64,000 bases of DNA from a virus. The DNA is taken from the IMG/VR virus record IMGVR_UViG_3300034072_000758, positions 248,001 through 312,000 of that record, one strand, 5' to 3'. The notes under the pieces were generated by a model that saw nothing but the letters and a program-made list of their open reading frames with translations, was not told the origin of the DNA and ran no database searches. Position 1 is the first letter of the stretch; the number at the start of each line of letters is the position of its first letter. Shown piece by piece: positions 15,561 through 23,785 of the stretch. The position numbers and the translations under genes were made by a program.

Positions 15561-15652
15561 TGCTGCCTCCTAAGTTAACTCGAACGGGTTACCGTAAGTG
15601 TTAGGGTAATATTTTCAAACAGTATCAGGTGCTCGTGTTTTGTCAATGTAAT

Positions 15653-15660
15653 AATAAATA
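15653..15660 (+). promoter_or_regulatory. T4-type late promoter box
   Basis: AATAAATA followed by TCAT and the ATG at 15665; here the gap is four bases, one less than in the other cases. Confidence 0.6.
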
Positions 15661-15664
15661 TCAT

Positions 15665-16573
15665 ATGCGTTTATATGAAATAATGGCAAATTGGCAAATA
15701 GAAGAACAATACGCTTATGGTGATTGTGATATACTTGCTATAGGTTTACATATAAAATTGAAGTTACCACTCAGAGCCGTGGTCGATGGTGACAAGTATT
15801 CGCATGTTTGGGTATCCCCATCACCCAATACCGCACTTGATATATGGGGAGAGCGCCCAGAAAAAGAAATATATCAAGCTTGGATCGCAGAAGATGATCA
15901 AGGTGGCGAAATTAAAACCGTCTCCCTCGAATGGCTGATGGCACATTTACCAGCCAAACAAAAAGAAAATCTAAATCAGCGAGTGAAAAAATCGTTAGAA
16001 GATTTTAAAATAGTTCACCCGAACAGTAGGTTGATTGAATCTTTCGGAAAAGTATTTAACTTTGATCCACAATTAGGCGACAAAACCCTGTTCGATCTGG
16101 ATGTTAAGGCTCGAAATGGCAGCTTAACACAAGACGACTTGAAATCTTTCAGAGCATTATTGAACCGCGATAAAAACGCATTTGTTCGTATGTATCATGG
16201 CACATCAAGCTCACATGACGTTCTGGGAAAAGGATTACTACCAACCTCACCAAATCGCTCTAAAAGCCTCCAAAGTGCCGCAGGATATGTTTATGTAGCA
16301 TATGATCCGAGGATGGCGTTAGCGTTCGCACGACACGCTTACCCATCTGATAATGAATTTACCGTTTATGCCGTGGATGTGACGATAGCTCGTTTATTAC
16401 CAGACCACGATCAATTACGAAACAAACGACATTTCGCCGGTATAGAAGTGGGAGACAGTCTTGTCGATTCATTAATCTTTGGTGGTGGAGCAAGAGTTAA
16501 GGGAAAGATCAGTCCGATGCAAATTCATATCTACGGTAAATTTGATAAGAGCGGTAAAGAGATTGATTTTTGA
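15665..16573 (+). CDS. cysteine-peptidase-like plus PARP-like ART fusion, candidate injected protein
   Basis: 302 residues from MRLYEIMANWQIE at 15665. Residues about 10-55 show YGDCDILAIGLHI, YSHVWVSPS and TALDIWG, an ordered Cys, His and Asp as in papain-like folds. The C-terminal domain (from about 180) reads FVRMYHGTSSSHDVLGKGLL, then GYVYVAYDPRMALAFARHA and YAVDV strands, matching H-Y-type ARTs of the diphtheria-toxin/PARP class. The same two-domain order occurs in 10993-11802. Leader cut could follow LYE or QIE. Confidence 0.7.
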   Translation: MRLYEIMANWQIEEQYAYGDCDILAIGLHIKLKLPLRAVVDGDKYSHVWVSPSPNTALDIWGERPEKEIYQAWIAEDDQGGEIKTVSLEWLMAHLPAKQKENLNQRVKKSLEDFKIVHPNSRLIESFGKVFNFDPQLGDKTLFDLDVKARNGSLTQDDLKSFRALLNRDKNAFVRMYHGTSSSHDVLGKGLLPTSPNRSKSLQSAAGYVYVAYDPRMALAFARHAYPSDNEFTVYAVDVTIARLLPDHDQLRNKRHFAGIEVGDSLVDSLIFGGGARVKGKISPMQIHIYGKFDKSGKEIDF

Positions 16574-16605
16574 TGCGGCACGAAGATCGATAACTTGATC
16601 TTGAA

Positions 16606-16959
16606 TTAGGATAGCAATGCCAGCATGGTCATGAAATGGTCGCGGAAGGCGCGGCCATTTTTATTGAACGTGATCGAACGCACCGATTTAATCTTAGAGT
16701 TCTTGATAAAAATATTGAGACGCCACCCGTTACCAACGATGCGGTATCGAGTGTAATAGTCTTGCATTCCAATATCCAAGACGCTCCAATGGGCTACGAT
16801 AAATTTGAACTCGTAGCCTTGAAACGATGCTGGGGCCGTAAACCAATCTACAACAAATGGAATGAATGATTTACACGTCTTGAATTTGGTATCACCCAAA
16901 TGATTGAGATCAAACAGATAGTTGTAGATTGCATCTTTCTGATCTTCGGTGAATGTCAT
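16606..16959 (-). CDS. hypothetical protein, C-terminal-helix paralog family
   Basis: 117 residues from MTFTEDQKDAI at 16959, whose ATG overlaps the upstream TGA. Ends RAFRDHFMTMLALLS, matching the family ending. Last gene of a five-gene coupled run (17906 to 16606). Confidence 0.6.
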   Translation of the reverse strand: MTFTEDQKDAIYNYLFDLNHLGDTKFKTCKSFIPFVVDWFTAPASFQGYEFKFIVAHWSVLDIGMQDYYTRYRIVGNGWRLNIFIKNSKIKSVRSITFNKNGRAFRDHFMTMLALLS

Positions 16960-17168
16960 TGAGGAACACAAACCGCATCGAGCGTCGTTTCGGTGATCGT
17001 GGTGTTACAGTAATCATCTGTGCTTGGATTCGTGCGACGGTCGCGGTAACGCCCTTGCTCCATGACCGCTTCTTGTTCGGCTCGCTCCTGTGACGTGAAG
17101 ACACCCACAAGCCATTGTGACATGACATCGTAATCGTGGTTGTCGGCGTATACCACCCAGACCTTCAT
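16956..17168 (-). CDS. hypothetical protein, 70 aa
   Basis: Starts MKVWVVYADNHDYDVM; its ATG overlaps the TGA of the upstream gene. The opening strand and the SQERAEQEAVMEQGRYR helix recall small phage proteins of unknown role. Confidence 0.55.
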   Translation of the reverse strand: MKVWVVYADNHDYDVMSQWLVGVFTSQERAEQEAVMEQGRYRDRRTNPSTDDYCNTTITETTLDAVCVPQ

Positions 17169-17431
17169 GCTTGTAACACCCATTCCGAGATCATAAACAG
17201 ATTGTCATAGCCCTCGACGGATATGCCATACACCCAATGAACCTTTCGTCCGGCGCGCGCGTCGATCATCATAATCTCCCCGGTCGCAACGTCTTCCTCC
17301 GAAAACTTGAAATCATTAATGAAGTTCGCCGGAAAAGAAACCTTCTGATCCAGAGTAAATTTCGGCGGGTAATCCGGCAGAATCTTTTCTGGGATTGCCA
17401 TTCGTGAGGAATAAATCGGGTAGCTGGTCAC
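17165..17431 (-). CDS. hypothetical protein, 88 aa
   Basis: GTG start overlapping the stop of the upstream gene (GTGA). Beta-rich, with VATGEIMMIDARAGRKVHWV suggesting a small barrel. Function unknown. Confidence 0.5.
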   Translation of the reverse strand: MTSYPIYSSRMAIPEKILPDYPPKFTLDQKVSFPANFINDFKFSEEDVATGEIMMIDARAGRKVHWVYGISVEGYDNLFMISEWVLQA

Positions 17432-17844
17432 AGAGATAATCTTTCAAGTCCGGCGAGATAAATGATGGTTAAGGCTTGCTCGACCTCAGCATCAGGTACT
17501 TTATTGTACGCCCAATGTTTATCAATCTCAGGTTTTATGTTATAGGGGGATATGCCTTGAGACGCAAACGTTAAGACCGAGTTATCGGGTGTGGCTTCTT
17601 TATAGTGTATAACACGATACCAGAAGCGCAAATTTGTCAAATGCCGATCAGATTGATGGAGAGCGATTTCTTCGCTTAGCCAAAAATCGGCATTGGAGTC
17701 ATAACAAATGCTTGGATCGATCTTGAGCACATAATCTTGGAACTTCAACGGACGAAAGCGATTTCCGCCGATTGTCTTTTTGGATTCATCATTGGACTTG
17801 TTGATGACGCCAATCCAGAACTCATGATCAGTAAAAACGGTCAT
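17428..17844 (-). CDS. hypothetical protein, C-terminal-helix family (divergent)
   Basis: 138 residues from MTVFTDHEFWIGV at 17844. This start overlaps the TGA of the 21-residue membrane peptide upstream, which is why it is preferred over longer versions. The last helix (DAEVEQALTIIYLAGLERL) loosely fits the paralog family. Confidence 0.55.
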   Translation of the reverse strand: MTVFTDHEFWIGVINKSNDESKKTIGGNRFRPLKFQDYVLKIDPSICYDSNADFWLSEEIALHQSDRHLTNLRFWYRVIHYKEATPDNSVLTFASQGISPYNIKPEIDKHWAYNKVPDAEVEQALTIIYLAGLERLSL

Positions 17845-17906
17845 AATACCACCAAGGCTGCGATCAGAATGACCAAAAATAAAGTTAATAGTTTCTTGTT
17901 CGACAT
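17841..17906 (-). CDS. 21-residue single-span membrane peptide
   Basis: MSNKKLLTLFLVILIAALVV plus one Leu: three polar or basic residues and then a pure membrane span. The -10 box TAGTCT ends six bases before its ATG and its TGA overlaps the next ATG, so both ends are supported by context. It may be a membrane-active peptide or only a coupling leader. Confidence 0.5.
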   Translation of the reverse strand: MSNKKLLTLFLVILIAALVVL

Positions 17907-17912
17907 ACACCA

Positions 17913-17941
17913 AGACTATTAAAATTGACTTAACGTGTCAA
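17913..17941 (-). promoter_or_regulatory. sigma70 promoter, leaderless layout
   Basis: Reverse strand: TTGACA (17936-17941), 17 bases, TAGTCT (17913-17918), six bases, ATG at 17906. Confidence 0.6.
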
Positions 17942-17954
17942 CCTCAATTATGAT
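17925..17954 (+). promoter_or_regulatory. sigma70 promoter, leaderless layout
   Basis: TTGACT (17925-17930), 18 bases, TATGAT (17949-17954), then TAACGT and the ATG at 17961. Interleaved with the reverse promoter above, so the two are likely mutually exclusive. Confidence 0.6.
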
Positions 17955-17960
17955 TAACGT

Positions 17961-18443
17961 ATGCCATTTTCAGATGAAGAAATACATGATATTCAGCAAT
18001 GGGATACGATTGGTTATATGATAACCGATGAATGGGAAAAGTTTGCGTCGAGTAAAACGTTTACAAGAGACGTTCAGTTAAGAATAGTCAATTCGGCACC
18101 AGAAAATATAGTCCGACTCCACAATCCACACGAAGATGTAATTCAATATTGTAATGCTTTGTTCGTGAGTAGAATTGATAGGCTAAGACCCTATTCATTT
18201 GATGATTTTGCGATCTTCGCGTATTTTCATACTTTCTCAGCCGAAAGGATATTTGATTTCTTATATGAGAGTACGATAACGCATATCACCGAATTTGTTA
18301 TGGAGCGTCTTGATCGAATGATAATGTTCGTTCATAATTATTTCGAAGGGAACCGTATTCCAGAATACGTATCCGTCATCAACACAATCTCGCGCTTCAT
18401 CAATAACGACGAAGACCGCATCAAGTTCAGGCTCATGGTATGA
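17961..18443 (+). CDS. hypothetical helical protein (triplet member 1)
   Basis: 160 residues, mostly helical. Contains NIVRLHNPHEDVIQYCNALF and ends DEDRIKFRLMV. Weakly similar to the next gene (IVFLYNPCPAVIDLFNRYI; EEAVKFVLYG), so the pair probably arose by duplication. Coupled downstream by an ATGA overlap. Function unknown. Confidence 0.6.
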   Translation: MPFSDEEIHDIQQWDTIGYMITDEWEKFASSKTFTRDVQLRIVNSAPENIVRLHNPHEDVIQYCNALFVSRIDRLRPYSFDDFAIFAYFHTFSAERIFDFLYESTITHITEFVMERLDRMIMFVHNYFEGNRIPEYVSVINTISRFINNDEDRIKFRLMV

Positions 18444-18982
18444 TTACCGAAACCGACATTCAATTCATCAGTCTGTTTGACCAAGTTTCTAATACAAGGT
18501 ATTCCGATTCGGGTACACTTGAGTTCTATCAGATGATCCGTGAAACAGAACTGAGCGAAGTATGTCAGGTTGTATTCGTATCTCGATACATCCCGCATAT
18601 CGTTTTCCTATACAATCCCTGTCCAGCGGTCATAGATTTATTCAATCGATACATACAAAGAGATTTCCCATCTTGGCTATCTGAACTGGTTAATATGGAA
18701 TCGTCATATGATCACTACAATCTGGTTGCTAATCTGATCGACACATTTTCGAATGATGCGTTCAAGCTATTGACCGATCAAACTAAAGAACTAATCACAA
18801 GCACCATTCGAGGCAACTTTCAACAGAACGCCTACGACATTGGACACGCGGTCCAGAGGAATTATGGCGGGCGAGTCTTTGGGGGACCGGAGGTTACGAC
18901 AGAAGAAATGACAAAGAACATATTGTCCTTGCTTACTGATGAAGAAGCCGTCAAATTCGTTTTGTATGGCAGCACCCGATGA
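18440..18982 (+). CDS. hypothetical helical protein (triplet member 2)
   Basis: 180 residues, paralog-like to 17961-18443 through the N-P...V-I pattern and a C-terminal EEMTKNILSLLTDEEAVKF helix. Starts on an ATG overlapping the upstream TGA. Function unknown. Confidence 0.6.
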   Translation: MITETDIQFISLFDQVSNTRYSDSGTLEFYQMIRETELSEVCQVVFVSRYIPHIVFLYNPCPAVIDLFNRYIQRDFPSWLSELVNMESSYDHYNLVANLIDTFSNDAFKLLTDQTKELITSTIRGNFQQNAYDIGHAVQRNYGGRVFGGPEVTTEEMTKNILSLLTDEEAVKFVLYGSTR

Positions 18983-19917
18983 CAGAGCTAGAATGTATCC
19001 GATTACTCATTGAAGATCAGACATTTCTCGAACGTTATAATGGCAACGCGGGTAACCGGTGTGACGGTGGTATGAAAAGCCGTATGCCGCTCTATATGGA
19101 GCACAATCCGTCCTTCCAACAGCCATTGGTCCAGCTATACATTATCTCGAAGAACTATGGTTATCGCTATTGTATTAAAACAGATGATCCGATTTTCAAT
19201 GAGGTGGTAAACCAGCGGGTTTGCTCCATCCTTGATAGGATTGATGCGAAAATGCGCGCGAATTTGGATCGATCTGTGGTTTATTCCATGTTCGATGCTA
19301 CTAGCGTCATATTCCGCTACCTATACCCGGATGTGTTGAAACGGCTGTTTAATGTTTATAAACTTCTCGATGATCAGCCCGATAACATCGGGGCAAAGCA
19401 ATTGTACGCAGAGCATATTCGTGTGGCAGAACAAGCACTGATTGATTTTGAGAACGGTAACCTTCAAGGCGTCCCAGATTTAGCATCTGAAAACGACAAG
19501 CTTGTAGTCAAACAATTCGCGTTGATGACCAACACTTACTTCAACACAGAAAATTTTGATCTTGATGATTTCGATCCACGCGCACAAAATATGTTCATTT
19601 TTTACCTGCCCTTTGTGGCTGGAAAAGTGAAGAACATTAAACAGCTTCACCGGGATTATCTGAACATATATGCCCTCACGCAAGCCTCTGTGATAGGCAC
19701 AGCGGAAGAACTCATTTATTGGCAAATTGATAATTTCGCAGGTAACTTTACACACATCTTGACTGATGAAACTAAGAAAGCCATCGAGAAGATTTATGAC
19801 ACGCCGTCATTTTTCAAATTGTGGTGTGAATGCGACTTCTCACATTACAATGTCGATGGCTTTATTAGTGCGTTTTACTCGGACGAGTTCAAAATGAAAA
19901 TGAAGCTTACTGCTTAG
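18979..19917 (+). CDS. hypothetical helical protein (triplet member 3)
   Basis: 312 residues, about twice the size of the previous two and built from similar helical segments (HILTDETKKAIEKIYD; ISAFYSDEFKMKMKL). Coupled by ATGA. Possibly a fused duplication of the same helical unit. It overlaps the convergent gene at 19907 by 11 bases. Confidence 0.55.
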   Translation: MTELECIRLLIEDQTFLERYNGNAGNRCDGGMKSRMPLYMEHNPSFQQPLVQLYIISKNYGYRYCIKTDDPIFNEVVNQRVCSILDRIDAKMRANLDRSVVYSMFDATSVIFRYLYPDVLKRLFNVYKLLDDQPDNIGAKQLYAEHIRVAEQALIDFENGNLQGVPDLASENDKLVVKQFALMTNTYFNTENFDLDDFDPRAQNMFIFYLPFVAGKVKNIKQLHRDYLNIYALTQASVIGTAEELIYWQIDNFAGNFTHILTDETKKAIEKIYDTPSFFKLWCECDFSHYNVDGFISAFYSDEFKMKMKLTA

Positions 19918-20185
19918 AATTGTCAACTACTAATCGAAGACCGGCCTTGGTGAAGGTAAAATCGCTCCATCCTTCGACATCAGTTGCGACCACCTTGAAA
20001 TGGTAGCCGTGGAGCTTGGCCATATCGATGTACAGTTCGGTGTTTTTCGTATGGAGGCAAGCCACCAGTTCGGCGGGTTGTTCTTCCTTCATACGTCGAT
20101 AGATTTCCCCAGCCTCAAAGCCGAGGGCGAAGCTTTCGCTTTGATCGGGAAAACGAAGGACAAGGCCATAGGTTGTGTCGGTCAT
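19907..20185 (-). CDS. hypothetical protein, 92 aa
   Basis: Contains LVLRFPDQSESFALGFEAGE and two strands at the end. Its ATG overlaps the stop of the CYTH gene. The FALGFEAGEIY segment followed by a strand-rich half is seen in small phage proteins of unknown function. Confidence 0.55.
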   Translation of the reverse strand: MTDTTYGLVLRFPDQSESFALGFEAGEIYRRMKEEQPAELVACLHTKNTELYIDMAKLHGYHFKVVATDVEGWSDFTFTKAGLRLVVDNSKQ

Positions 20186-20667
20186 TCTGGTGTCTCATTT
20201 AGCGAGAGATAGGCGTTAGAATATCGGTAGTCGTTTGTGACATCTTTACCCAGCCAAGCGGGGAAATTGTTGAGCACCACATCGGCGCTGTTGACCTCGA
20301 TCTCAGCCACGACAAGTCCGCGATGCTTTCCGTCGAAAATATCGACTTCGATTGTATGTTCTCCATGCGGGACGTAAACGCGGGTTTTCAATATCACTCG
20401 GTCGCCACAAAGAGCCAGAAGCTCTTTCGCATCGGTAACCGGAATGTCGTATTCATATTCCGACTTAACCAGTCCGCTGCCACCCTTGACGGTGATGTTG
20501 GCTTTGGTGTCTTTGCTTGGTTCAGTCGAGAGACGAACGCGAATAGCAATTTCTTCGTTGTCTTTTGTGAGGTAGCCTTGTTGGATAACACAGTATCCAC
20601 TAGGCTTATATACGGAACGAAAATCCGGGTCCGTCACGAGAAATTTGTATTCGATTTCTTTGGCCAT
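20182..20667 (-). CDS. CYTH-domain phosphohydrolase
   Basis: 161 residues. The N-terminal MAKEIEYKFLV is the E-x-E-x-K signature of CYTH / triphosphate tunnel enzymes. Further charged strands line the tunnel: IRVRLSTE, KANITVKGG, KSEYEYDIP, KTRVYVP, IEVDIFDG, VVAEIEV. Bacterial relatives hydrolyse inorganic tripolyphosphate or form cyclic AMP. Length fits the bacterial tripolyphosphatase group. Promoter at 20689-20716 and a GAGGA ribosome binding site. Confidence 0.9.
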   Translation of the reverse strand: MAKEIEYKFLVTDPDFRSVYKPSGYCVIQQGYLTKDNEEIAIRVRLSTEPSKDTKANITVKGGSGLVKSEYEYDIPVTDAKELLALCGDRVILKTRVYVPHGEHTIEVDIFDGKHRGLVVAEIEVNSADVVLNNFPAWLGKDVTNDYRYSNAYLSLNETPE

Positions 20668-20688
20668 CGTGTCCTCACAATCAGATTA

Positions 20689-20716
20689 TTCATACCATAA
20701 ATCGACAGCTTATCAA
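20689..20716 (-). promoter_or_regulatory. sigma70-type promoter
   Basis: Reverse strand: TTGATA (20711-20716), 16 bases, TATGAA (20689-20694), upstream of the CYTH gene. Confidence 0.5.
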
Positions 20717-20724
20717 CTTTTTTA

Positions 20725-20753
20725 TTGATCATTGATCTCAAAGCAAATATTAT
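20725..20753 (+). promoter_or_regulatory. sigma70-type promoter
   Basis: TTGATC (20725-20730), 17 bases, TATTAT (20748-20753), followed by TAGGAGA and the ATG at 20772. It would drive the operon to 24159. Confidence 0.5.
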
Positions 20754-20771
20754 GCGGGTAGGAGAAATATT

Positions 20772-21215
20772 ATGTTAAAGATGTCTTATCTTCCAGCGCC
20801 AACAGCGCCAGTAGATGCCGACCTAGCAAGGCTCGGTTTCCTTTGGTATGGAGATTTGCTTTGTATTCGTGAGAAGTACATCGCGTATGTTGCCCCCACA
20901 ACTGTTGAGGATGAAGAAACGAAGGAAAAACACATCCTCTGGTTCGCTCAGTCTGAGCACAATGGTCGCATTACCAAGCGTAATACTTTCATTCCACGCG
21001 AATCCGCTGTGGATCAGGCCGAAGGCTGGGCGCGGCGCGAGCATAGCATCATGATTGGTCTTCTCGAAGAGATCAGGGCGTTGGAACGATTGGTCAAAGA
21101 AACGGAAGCGCAAGTCGCTCAACGTGACGAGACCATCAGCAAAATTCGCAGCGATGCGAGTTGGGAGGCGGAGTATAACCGCACCATGAACCCACCGGCT
21201 AGAGAAAGCTGGTAA
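20772..21215 (+). CDS. hypothetical protein with C-terminal coiled coil
   Basis: 147 residues. A beta-rich N-terminal half (FLWYGDLLCIREKYIAYV) is followed by a helix (EEIRALERLVKETEAQVAQR) likely to form a coiled coil. Good TAGGAGA ribosome binding site. First gene of a coupled forward operon. MSYLPAP at codon 4 is an alternative start. Confidence 0.6.
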   Translation: MLKMSYLPAPTAPVDADLARLGFLWYGDLLCIREKYIAYVAPTTVEDEETKEKHILWFAQSEHNGRITKRNTFIPRESAVDQAEGWARREHSIMIGLLEEIRALERLVKETEAQVAQRDETISKIRSDASWEAEYNRTMNPPARESW

Positions 21216-21500
21216 ATGAAAGTTTCTGGCCAAACGGTTGATAAGAAACCTACGATGGAGGATGTCTTTGTGCTCGTTGGCACCAAAGGAGTCCCCCTCG
21301 AATTTATCTTGGAGCAATTCAAGAAGAACGAATGGATCATGGATTGGCCAGCCTACGTTGATGATGCCATGAAGGACGGTGCGAAGCTCCGTACCGTCCG
21401 TGGCCGTATTCTGGCGGCTGTGGGTGAAGTCTATGGTCCCAAGTACGTCGATGGCTTTAAAGAGCGTTTCGACTCTTTTTATAATTTTGGTGATAAATGA
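21216..21500 (+). CDS. hypothetical protein, 94 aa
   Basis: Starts directly after the upstream stop. Helical (VPLEFILEQFKKNEWIMDW; VRGRILAAVGEVYG). Overlaps the next gene by four bases. Function unknown. Confidence 0.6.
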   Translation: MKVSGQTVDKKPTMEDVFVLVGTKGVPLEFILEQFKKNEWIMDWPAYVDDAMKDGAKLRTVRGRILAAVGEVYGPKYVDGFKERFDSFYNFGDK

Positions 21501-21781
21501 TGTCGCAAAAAGAACCAAAAATCGTTGTGATACCGGCATCGGATAAAGCACAAAAAGCATACCAGAAGCTCAAGGGCCTGTGGGAAGCAGCCATGCTAAC
21601 TGTACCGGGATTTGCCCGCCGTGGTTTGGATTGTCAGCACATAAATGAAATCCCAGAATATTCGATAGACGCTGACCAAGTGCTGCGCGCTCAAGCTGCC
21701 AAGCACGAGGTAAACGGGTGTACACATCGTATGGCTATAAAGGATGGGGTTCTTCAACATGTCATCGCCATCCCGAAATAA
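21497..21781 (+). CDS. hypothetical protein, 94 aa
   Basis: Contains KAYQKLKGLWEAAMLTVPGF and a C-terminal strand pair. ATGATG start; the second Met may be used. Coupled to neighbours on both sides. Function unknown. Confidence 0.55.
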   Translation: MMSQKEPKIVVIPASDKAQKAYQKLKGLWEAAMLTVPGFARRGLDCQHINEIPEYSIDADQVLRAQAAKHEVNGCTHRMAIKDGVLQHVIAIPK

Positions 21782-22139
21782 CATCACGGTCAATCGCACC
21801 CTGAGCGTAAGGTTTACCAGCAAACTGGTGAATCTGGTAAAGAAGTACATTGCTGCGAATGTAGATCGCCCATTATTGCTTCTTTCGACGGGGAAACAAA
21901 GTGTTATCTATTCGGTTGGTGATGATGGCAAAACATCTATAAAAGTTTATAGAAGTTCATTCGCTTCCGCTCAATCTAGTATAGTATATGAAGGGGGCTT
22001 TTTTCGCTGGCATTTAGGCCATGTCGAAGTGGCTAATCATTTTCGATTAGCTTTTATCGGCGGTCGTCTCCGTTACCTCTCTGACATCAACATGGGCGAA
22101 GACGAAATCCTGATGAAAGTTGTGTTATTTTTGTCATGA
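21759..22139 (+). CDS. hypothetical protein, C-terminal-helix paralog family
   Basis: 126 residues from MSSPSRNNITVNRTLS at 21759, overlapping the end of the previous gene by 23 bases. A central beta-rich part (SVIYSVGDDGKTSIKVYR) is followed by MGEDEILMKVVLFLS, almost the same ending as the protein ending at 24159 (LSEDEILVKVGLYLN). Clear paralogs. Confidence 0.6.
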   Translation: MSSPSRNNITVNRTLSVRFTSKLVNLVKKYIAANVDRPLLLLSTGKQSVIYSVGDDGKTSIKVYRSSFASAQSSIVYEGGFFRWHLGHVEVANHFRLAFIGGRLRYLSDINMGEDEILMKVVLFLS

Positions 22140-22471
22140 GTGGTCAAGCATCAACCGAAGCAATGACACGCTTTTTGAACGCCTATTTAAAGGCGTTTGA
22201 GGATCGTCGTGAGTGGAACAATGAGAGCGGCTTTTACGATCTGGGTAAAACCCAAATCGTAGTCAGGCGCAGTAAGCATTTGGAGAAACATAATGATTAT
22301 GTGAAAGTAGGGCGCATGATCGACACCAAAACGTATACCAAATACATATTGTATATAAATGTAATATGGTCACAACATATTATGGTTCATTTCTTCCACG
22401 ATGGAAGCCATGTGGTCACTAGCCAAGATGAACCCGATGACGCTTTAGTTTCTCTTTTATTATTGATATAA
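22136..22471 (+). CDS. hypothetical protein, C-terminal-helix paralog family
   Basis: 111 residues; starts on an ATGA overlap. N-terminal helix (MTRFLNAYLKAFEDRREW), four strands, and the ending DEPDDALVSLLLLI. Same layout as its two neighbours. Confidence 0.6.
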   Translation: MSGQASTEAMTRFLNAYLKAFEDRREWNNESGFYDLGKTQIVVRRSKHLEKHNDYVKVGRMIDTKTYTKYILYINVIWSQHIMVHFFHDGSHVVTSQDEPDDALVSLLLLI

Positions 22472-22791
22472 TGACGCCAGAAGTTCAGACATTTAGTAAA
22501 CAAGCCGTGAAGAGTATATTGTCAGTTTTGACGATAGACGCTATTACCAGCCAGATTTCGCAAAAATATTGTTCGGTTTTTCAGGTAGGTAAAACTTTTG
22601 TCCGCATATCGAGAACTGTCCAATTCGTATCGCCGGACATTGTATTGTATGGACCAACCCCGTATTATTACATCATGTATATAATGTACGAAAAAGATTT
22701 TATACACTTTGAACGTGACGGAACGTATGCTATATTTTGTGAGTACGATCATGATGAATTTCTCATGACAACTCTATTGGCTATGGCGTGA
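22471..22791 (+). CDS. hypothetical protein, C-terminal-helix paralog family
   Basis: 106 residues; ATG overlaps the upstream TAA (TAATG). Strand-rich middle (YYYIMYIMYEKDFIHFERDG) and the ending DHDEFLMTTLLAMA. Confidence 0.6.
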   Translation: MTPEVQTFSKQAVKSILSVLTIDAITSQISQKYCSVFQVGKTFVRISRTVQFVSPDIVLYGPTPYYYIMYIMYEKDFIHFERDGTYAIFCEYDHDEFLMTTLLAMA

Positions 22792-23472
22792 ATGGGATAC
22801 TGTTCAAAATTCTACGGATCAATCAAAATCACTCCTGCGGTCGAACTGACCCCGGAGTTTTTGGCGCGATATAATACTCTGGACATTACTGAGCGTTGGC
22901 AGAAATGTCAAAGTCAAAACGGGATGTTGTCTGGTAACTATTGGAAGATTTCGGATGACGGTCAACGTCTCGTATGGATGACTGGTTATGAAAAATTCTA
23001 CTTATCAAACCTGTGGCTCGAAGAAGTCATGGATTTTCTTACCGGACTCGGCCACAAGATGAATGGTCGTTTTCGTGTGAGTGGCGAGGAACGTCCCGAT
23101 TTTTGGGGCATGATGGTTGTGGATGGTGTCGTCTTCACCATTGGTCAAGAACATCTTTATTTTGAAGAGGCTGAACGGTCTTTAGTACGTTTTGCGTCGG
23201 CGACGGTGGGGATGGGTCAACCATATAGGCGGACAGATCGCGTCCCATCGGCAGTTGATGAAAAGCTCGTTCAGTATATCGTTCGAGGCAAAGTCAACGA
23301 TCCATTTCCTATAGAAATTCTCGAAACAGAATACCACGAGATCACTAATCCACCACTCGCCAGATTGGTCGCCAAGATCGCCGAACGCGAAGGCAAAGAC
23401 GATGTTGCCGTGGGATTGATCACCAAATTCGGTCGCAACAGTCATAGGCATTATTCCATTTATGCTCCGTAG
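22792..23472 (+). CDS. hypothetical protein, MGY/MGW family
   Basis: 226 residues starting MGYCSKFYGSIKITP directly after the previous stop. Contains YWKISDDGQRLVWM, EKFYLSNLWLEEVMDFL and GRFRVSGEERPDFWGMMVV. The protein at 53820-54431 has a parallel layout (MGWYINLV..., ISYEGDKLVFL, EVLKILL, GEIWFSS), so the two are probably related. Function unknown. Confidence 0.6.
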   Translation: MGYCSKFYGSIKITPAVELTPEFLARYNTLDITERWQKCQSQNGMLSGNYWKISDDGQRLVWMTGYEKFYLSNLWLEEVMDFLTGLGHKMNGRFRVSGEERPDFWGMMVVDGVVFTIGQEHLYFEEAERSLVRFASATVGMGQPYRRTDRVPSAVDEKLVQYIVRGKVNDPFPIEILETEYHEITNPPLARLVAKIAEREGKDDVAVGLITKFGRNSHRHYSIYAP

Positions 23473-23785
23473 ATCACAACTCCCCACCGCTGTTCCCCCA
23501 GATCAAATGTTCAAGATCGTAAAAATGATCTGGGACAAGCGCGCTCCTCTGGCTATCCATGCTGGTAAAATGAAGGTGGCTGGGTTGGAGGTTTTCGTTT
23601 GGGAAGAAAAGCCTACGAACGATGACGAAAAAGCCTCTGTGTTCCAAGTCAAGTCAATCACTTGGGATGACCTTCATATCGACTTGGAATATACATCGAA
23701 TAAGGTGTATGGCTATCTTGCTGCCCGTTATCCGGGGAGCCTTGACGACGCATTGATCACACTCAACCTGAAACTGGCCGCATGA
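23462..23785 (+). CDS. hypothetical protein, C-terminal-helix paralog family
   Basis: 107 residues, overlapping the previous gene by 11 bases. N-terminal helix (DQMFKIVKMIWDK), strands, and the ending GSLDDALITLNLKLAA. Coupled by ATGA to the next gene. Confidence 0.55.
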   Translation: MLRRSQLPTAVPPDQMFKIVKMIWDKRAPLAIHAGKMKVAGLEVFVWEEKPTNDDEKASVFQVKSITWDDLHIDLEYTSNKVYGYLAARYPGSLDDALITLNLKLAA

